Part shown: positions 21,852 to 25,895 of the stretch, one piece after another
How the letters are laid out: the number at the start of each line of letters is the position of its first letter
Position numbering within the stretch: position 1 is the stretch's first letter
From: Archangiaceae bacterium
GTDB taxonomy: Bacteria; Myxococcota; Myxococcia; Myxococcales; Myxococcaceae
DNA length: 25,895 nucleotides
Assembly: GCA_023248915.1 (NCBI GenBank)
Contig: JAHFDQ010000020.1
Coordinates: forward strand, 1-25,895
Direction of reading: 5' to 3'
Made by a program: the position numbers and the translations under genes
The notes under the pieces: model-generated
Databases searched by the model: none
Seen by the model: only the letters and a program-made list of their open reading frames with translations
Told to the model about the DNA's origin: nothing

Positions 21852-23387
21852 TCACGAAGGCAGCGGCCGCTCGCGCATCTTCCACGCGATGCGGGTGGCC
21901 ATCGCCATCACCGTCAACTGCGGATTCACCCCGAGGCTCGAGGGCAGCACGCTGCCGTCGGCGACGTAGAGCTCGGGCAGGTCCCACGCCTGGCCGTCCG
22001 CGTCCACCACCGAGTCCTGGGGCGACGTCCCCATGCGGCAGCTTCCCAGCGGGTGCTGCGAGCTGCACTCGAGGCGCGCGCCCGGAATCCGGTCGAGGTT
22101 GACCCGGCCCAGTTCGTCGGGCCCGATGGGATTCATGCCCAGCACCGGCAGCACCACCTCTTGGGCGCCGGCGGCGAACCAGAGGTCGGCCATCGTGCGC
22201 AAGAGCCTCGGGACGGTTTCCTTGTCGCGCTTCGACATCCGGTAGGTGACGAAGGGCTCGCGGCCGGCCGGCGCGCGCCGTACCGTGCCTCCGCCTTCGT
22301 CGTGGACGATGCCCCCGAAGATGGCGAGCTGCGGAAGCTGCGACGCCCGGGCCACGTGCGCCGGGCCGATGCCGGGCAGGGTGGCGGCGAAGACCCCGGG
22401 AGGCACGAACAGGCTCACCAGGGTGAAGCGTTGCGCCTCGTAGGCGTCGCTGAAGGCGCTCTGCAGCGCGCCGTGCCAGCCGCGCACTTCCTCGTCGAAG
22501 CGGCCCATCACCCGGAAGCCCGGGTGCAGCGTCAGGTTGCGGCCCACCTGGCGCGACTGCTTCCCCACGCCGCTCTCGAGCAAGAGCAGGGGCGAGTGGT
22601 AGGCCCCGGCCGCCACCACCACGCGCCGCGCGTGCACCGTAACCCGGTCGCGCGGCCGGCCTTCCGGCCCGTTCAGCAGCCGACCGGTGACGCCCGCCGC
22701 CCGCCCGCCCCGAGTGGTGATGCGTTCGACCAGGCTGTCCGAGACGATGAGCGCTCCGGCCTTCACCGCGCGGGGCAGGTAGTTCAGATCGACCGACTTC
22801 TTCGCCCCCTTGGGGCACCCGAAGTTGCAGCGGCTGCAGCCTTCGCAGCCGTCGGTGTTGCGCCGAATCGGCTTCAGCGGGTGGCCGCGCCGATTGCAGC
22901 CCTCGGCGAAGAGCGCGGTCGAGCGCGAGCGCATCGCCACTGGCACCTCTTCGACGTGGATCGCCTTCTCGACCGCCTCGAAGCAGGGTTCGAGCGCTTC
23001 CGGCGACAGCTCGGTCAGGCCGCGCCGGTCGCGCCAGTCGCGCAAGACTGGCCCGGGCACCCGGAAGCAGACGCCGCCCGTCAGCACCGACGAGCCGCCG
23101 ACGCAGCGGCCCATCATGACGTTGATCATCGGCGTGTCGCCCACCCCCAGGGCGAACGAAAGCGAGGCGTCGCGAAACAGGTGCCGTAAGGACTCGCTCG
23201 GCCGGTACTGGGCGTACTTCTCAGGCGGCACGTGCCGGCCTTCCTCGAGCACGACGACCCGCTGGCCGGCCTCGGCCAGCTCGGCCGCCACCACCGCGCC
23301 GCCGGCTCCGGAACCGACGACCACCACGTCGGTGTCGAGCTCGAGGTCCTGGTTCCGGTCGGCGCCGCGGAGAATCGACCCGGTCAC
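21852..23387 (-). CDS. GMC-family FAD oxidoreductase
   Basis: The start is GTG 23387, which overlaps the TGA of the upstream gene (GTGA), so translation is coupled. The same frame is open further upstream but without protein-like content. The 511-residue product has the Rossmann FAD site VVVVGSGAGGAVVAAELAEAG (starting at 21) and the GMC element GRCVGGSSVLTGGVCFR. A Cys-rich GCEGCSRCNFGCPKGAK segment (about 180-195) is typical of one bacterial GMC branch. The C-terminal active-site region is SSQHPLGSCRMG, then LYVADGSVLPSSLGVNPQLTVMA. GMC enzymes oxidise alcohols, sugars or sterols at the expense of FAD. The substrate is unknown. No signal peptide is seen, so it is probably cytoplasmic or carried by its partner. 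Confidence 0.88.
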   Translation of the reverse strand: MTGSILRGADRNQDLELDTDVVVVGSGAGGAVVAAELAEAGQRVVVLEEGRHVPPEKYAQYRPSESLRHLFRDASLSFALGVGDTPMINVMMGRCVGGSSVLTGGVCFRVPGPVLRDWRDRRGLTELSPEALEPCFEAVEKAIHVEEVPVAMRSRSTALFAEGCNRRGHPLKPIRRNTDGCEGCSRCNFGCPKGAKKSVDLNYLPRAVKAGALIVSDSLVERITTRGGRAAGVTGRLLNGPEGRPRDRVTVHARRVVVAAGAYHSPLLLLESGVGKQSRQVGRNLTLHPGFRVMGRFDEEVRGWHGALQSAFSDAYEAQRFTLVSLFVPPGVFAATLPGIGPAHVARASQLPQLAIFGGIVHDEGGGTVRRAPAGREPFVTYRMSKRDKETVPRLLRTMADLWFAAGAQEVVLPVLGMNPIGPDELGRVNLDRIPGARLECSSQHPLGSCRMGTSPQDSVVDADGQAWDLPELYVADGSVLPSSLGVNPQLTVMAMATRIAWKMRERPLPS

Positions 23388-23800
23388 GTCCGGGCCCCCA
23401 GGCAGCCGCCGTCGAAGCCCACCTCGCGGGCCGCGTCGGGGTGCTCGTAGTAAAGAATGCACAAGAGCGCCTTCACCGCGAGCAACGGCGGCGCGGCCAG
23501 GCTGCGCTCCATTCGGTCGAGCGCGACGATGCGCGCCTTCAGGGACATGCGCTCGAGCGGCACCGGGCGGCGGGCGAAGACGGGCACCGCGGCGGCGACG
23601 GCGTAGGTGGCGGCGCGAAACAACGTGCGCGCGCTGGGCCCGGAGTGGGCGAGCACGTCGTCCATCTCGGCGCACACCCAGCGGATTCGGCTCTCCGGGG
23701 GAGGCCCCGCCTCGGTGGCGAAGATGGCCTCGGCGAGGGCCTGCAGCTTGCGAACGGTACGCGGGCGTTGGAGCGAGTCGTCGTGTGTGGCGGCAGACAT
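23384..23800 (-). CDS. small partner subunit of a GMC oxidoreductase
   Basis: The ATG at 23800 is the best start, since upstream codons in this frame are low-complexity. The 138-residue helical protein (RTVRKLQALAEAIFATEA near the start, LLCILYYEHPDAAREVGFDG near the end) has the pattern of the small helical proteins encoded next to GMC dehydrogenases, comparable with the gluconate 2-dehydrogenase small-subunit family. The tyrosine-rich LYYEHP close to the C-terminus is typical. No Tat or Sec signal is present here. The four-base overlap with the GMC gene supports a two-protein complex. Confidence 0.7.
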   Translation of the reverse strand: MSAATHDDSLQRPRTVRKLQALAEAIFATEAGPPPESRIRWVCAEMDDVLAHSGPSARTLFRAATYAVAAAVPVFARRPVPLERMSLKARIVALDRMERSLAAPPLLAVKALLCILYYEHPDAAREVGFDGGCLGART

Positions 23801-24059
23801 GTCGGGGCACGATGGCGCGCGGCGCACGCGCTGACAACCGAAAGCTCGCTGTGAGGGCCAACTTTCAGAGTTCGTTACTGCCCCGCTCGAAACCAATCGC
23901 CTCGAGGGACGGCCTGACGAATCTGCTGTCGGGCTGTTCCTGCGCAAACCCGGCATGGAGCCGGAGGCGCACAACGCGGCGTCAGAACGAACCGGGGAAC
24001 GCGACGAAAACGCGGGCTACGCTTGCGACGTTCCACGAATCCGGACAAGGTGGCGGCGA

Positions 24060-25064
24060 ATGCGCTGCTCGTTCGACACGGTGCTCGCCGTCGCCGCCGT
24101 GACAGCGGTGGCACTCGGATGCTCGCGGCGTGCGGTTCAGCCGCAGCCTGCGGGCCTTGAGAGCATCCGCCAGATGCTCACCGCGCCGGAGGAGCAAATC
24201 GACCTGGCCAAGGCCAAGCTGATCATTGACCGCGTAATCGACCCTTCCATCGATGTCGCCAACGAGCTCTCTCAGCTCGATGCCATTGCGCAGCAAGTGA
24301 GGTCGCGCCTACCCGCGAGCGCGACGAGTCATGAGAAGATCGAGGCGCTGCGTGCGCAGCTCTACGAAGCGGGTCCGTGGAACGACAACCAGCCGTTCCG
24401 GTACGACATGAACGACCCCTTCGGGCACACGATCCACAACAAGCTCCTCGCGACGTACCTCGCCACGAAGAAGGGCAACTGCGTTTCGATGCCAATGCTG
24501 TTCATCGTCTTGGGTCAGAGGCTCGGTATCGACGTGACCGCCGCGACGGCACCCGAACACATCTTCGTGAAATACCGCGACGAAGCGGGCGCGCTCTACA
24601 ATCTGGAGACGACCAGCGGCGCGGGATTCACGAGCGACGGTTGGATTCAGCGCCAGATGCCGATGACCCCGGAGTCGCTTGCGAATGGCATCTACTTGCG
24701 GCGGCTCTCGAAGATGGAGACTGTGGTCGTGATGCTCGGAACGCTCATGGAATTCTACGGGCAACAGAACCGACAGCAGGAGCGAATCGAACTCGCCCAA
24801 GTCGCGCTGGAGTACAGTCCGAAGGATGTCTCGGCCATGCTCCACATCCACAGCGCCTACGGTCGCCTGGTGCAGCAGAACTTCGAGAGCAAGTACGCAT
24901 TAACGACGGAAATCCCATTGGAACAGCGAGCGTACTTTCGCCAGCTCAATGACACCGGCCAGCTTTGGCGCCGGAAGGCCGAAGAGCTAGGCTGGCGGGA
25001 GCCGACAGAAGCGACGAACGCCCAGTACGAGGAAACCGTGAACGCAGCGAGAGCAGCTCAATGA
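24060..25064 (+). CDS. lipoprotein with SirB1/transglutaminase-like domain
   Basis: ATG 24060 gives a signal with lipobox ALGC (Cys21). The frame is open to 23955, but those codons lack a signal and follow no Shine-Dalgarno. The 334-residue product has a helical N-terminal part (RQMLTAPEEQIDLAKAKLIIDRVIDPSIDV), then a cysteine-peptidase-like core: KKGNCVSMPMLFIVLGQRLGI with the Cys, APEHIFVKYRD with the His, then NLETTSGA with an acidic residue. This is the transglutaminase-like fold of the SirB1 group. The C-terminal 130 residues resemble helical repeats (TPR-like, AQVALEYSPKDVSAMLHIHSAYGRL). It acts outside the cytoplasm. It could cleave or crosslink a peptide, or bind without catalysis. 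It is followed after 13 bases by the RHS-core gene. Confidence 0.75.
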   Translation: MRCSFDTVLAVAAVTAVALGCSRRAVQPQPAGLESIRQMLTAPEEQIDLAKAKLIIDRVIDPSIDVANELSQLDAIAQQVRSRLPASATSHEKIEALRAQLYEAGPWNDNQPFRYDMNDPFGHTIHNKLLATYLATKKGNCVSMPMLFIVLGQRLGIDVTAATAPEHIFVKYRDEAGALYNLETTSGAGFTSDGWIQRQMPMTPESLANGIYLRRLSKMETVVVMLGTLMEFYGQQNRQQERIELAQVALEYSPKDVSAMLHIHSAYGRLVQQNFESKYALTTEIPLEQRAYFRQLNDTGQLWRRKAEELGWREPTEATNAQYEETVNAARAAQ

Positions 25065-25077
25065 TGGGGGTGGAAAG

Positions 25078-25647
25078 ATGAGAACGGTGCGGCTTATCGC
25101 GGCGGTGCTCTTTCTGGTATTCGTCGGCCACGGTGGAAATGCCTCGGCTCGGTACTTGAGCCCTGAGCCCATGTTGCAGAACCCTAGGTGGGCCGCTGCC
25201 CAAGCTCGCATGGGCTACAGCGTTCCGGCCTACGCCTACGCGAGAAACAACCCCATTCGCTTCGCCGATCCCACGGGCCGCGAAGTGCAGAACCTCAGCT
25301 CAAGCGCAGTCGTGGTGAAGGTCGAGGAGGGCAACAGCTACATCGTTCTTCCTCCGGGCGACACGTACCACGGCAAGCAGGACGCCGTGTACACGGGCAG
25401 CGGCGACGTTTACAAGACGGCCGGAAAACCGGATACCGCAGGCGGAAGCATGATCGTCAACCCGGACGGCAGCGTTACGGTCTTCCCGAATCCCGGGTCG
25501 AGCCTGCAAGACGGCGCCTGGAATTCAACCGGGCCGTATTCAGTGGGCGACGCGTTCTTGAAGCGGTACGACTGGTTGCCGCGAGACGATGCACGGAACT
25601 TGATCAACAACGCGAACAACAGGCAACGATGCGGCGGCGCGCGGTAA
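25078..25647 (+). CDS. short exported RHS-core-domain protein
   Basis: ATG 25078 follows a GGGGGTGG Shine-Dalgarno 13 bases after the lipoprotein gene. A signal peptide (about residues 1-24, ending NASA) leads directly into RYLSPEPML, then VPAYAYARNNPIRFADPTGR. These are the hallmarks of the RHS-repeat-associated core that normally closes a very large RHS/YD-repeat protein. Here no repeats precede it, so the core stands alone in a 189-residue protein. The C-terminal 140 residues are not recognised. They include NPDGSVTVFPNPGSS and end in RDDARNLINNANNRQRC. In large RHS proteins the region after this core is a variable toxin, so this tail may be an effector or a receptor-like domain. The next gene overlaps its 3' end by 19 bases. 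Confidence 0.75.
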   Translation: MRTVRLIAAVLFLVFVGHGGNASARYLSPEPMLQNPRWAAAQARMGYSVPAYAYARNNPIRFADPTGREVQNLSSSAVVVKVEEGNSYIVLPPGDTYHGKQDAVYTGSGDVYKTAGKPDTAGGSMIVNPDGSVTVFPNPGSSLQDGAWNSTGPYSVGDAFLKRYDWLPRDDARNLINNANNRQRCGGAR

Positions 25648-25895
25648 GACGAGTTCTTGTCGTGATCGGTGGGCTATTCTTGGGTCTCGGGACTGCTCAC
25701 GCACTATCTCCCGAGGGGCTTCAGGGGGTGTTTCTCACTGTCGCATATATGGGAGACACGCAGACCGTGTGGGCGCAGTCTTATTCGTGGTGGGCCTTCA
25801 GAGGCGTTCGTATCGGTGATACCGAGGCCAAGGTGCTGACCGCTCTCGGTGAGCCAGTGGAGAAAACTCAGGGCTCCTTAGGAAACGAGCAGACG
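25629..25895 (+). CDS. exported BamE-like protein, 3' end outside the window
   Basis: ATG 25629 overlaps the end of the RHS-core gene in another frame by 19 bases. The visible 89 residues begin with a typical signal peptide (basic MRRRAVRR, then VLVVIGGLFLGLGTAHA, cleaved near 25). The mature part contains a WAF-RGVRIGDTEAKVLTALGEP segment that fits the start of the BamE/SmpA domain (R-x-G-x-T-x-x-x-V-x-x-x-LG-x-P), a small fold used in outer-membrane assembly factors and in some inhibitor proteins. There is no lipobox. It runs off the right edge with no stop. Co-transcription with the two preceding exported proteins is likely. Confidence 0.6.
   Translation, partial: MRRRAVRRVLVVIGGLFLGLGTAHALSPEGLQGVFLTVAYMGDTQTVWAQSYSWWAFRGVRIGDTEAKVLTALGEPVEKTQGSLGNEQT

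Overview
The window looks like chromosomal DNA of a GC-rich, Gram-negative member of the Myxococcota. This is inferred from the many exported lipoproteins, right-handed beta-helix proteins, two C-terminal tails of the MYXO-CTERM type (a Cys-Gly-Cys motif, a hydrophobic segment, then arginines), a short exported RHS-core protein and strong G/C third-position bias. No rRNA, tRNA or CRISPR array was recognised.

Left part (1-9916): a membrane protein cut by the window edge; a secreted protein built of two duplicated domains, flanked by two copies of a degenerate 90-bp direct repeat; a flavodoxin/membrane fusion; then a rightward group of envelope genes (beta-helix surface protein, exported TolB-like protein, Cys-rich lipoprotein, large beta-helix lipoprotein).

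Middle (9927-15688): a single AAA ATPase/DUF4143 gene exactly framed by two ordered arrays of 5-bp half-sites (ACTCA/TGAGT, alternating, every 11 bp, four per end). The arrays form imperfect inverted repeats that touch the stop codon at one end and the promoter at the other. It looks like a discrete 1.27-kb genetic unit and is the most interesting object in the window. It is followed by a divergent PLP enzyme of the D-cysteine desulfhydrase/ACC deaminase fold and by a convergent lipoprotein with about 600 residues of collagen-like Gly-X-Y repeats and a tail-fibre-like C-terminus.

Right part (15875-25895): a small membrane protein with a J-like C-terminus; a tightly coupled three-gene 2-oxoacid:acceptor oxidoreductase operon whose first gene fuses the gamma subunit, a GltD-like FAD/NAD(P) module and a two-cluster ferredoxin; two small genes of unknown function, one with a strikingly antimicrobial-peptide-like N-terminus; a GMC oxidoreductase with its small partner on the minus strand; and, in visibly less GC-rich DNA, a run of exported proteins (transglutaminase-like lipoprotein, stand-alone RHS-core protein, BamE-like protein cut by the right edge).

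Several genes start 6-9 bases after a -10-like hexamer, in some cases with a GTGAC-type -35 at 17-18 bp, which suggests leaderless or nearly leaderless transcripts.
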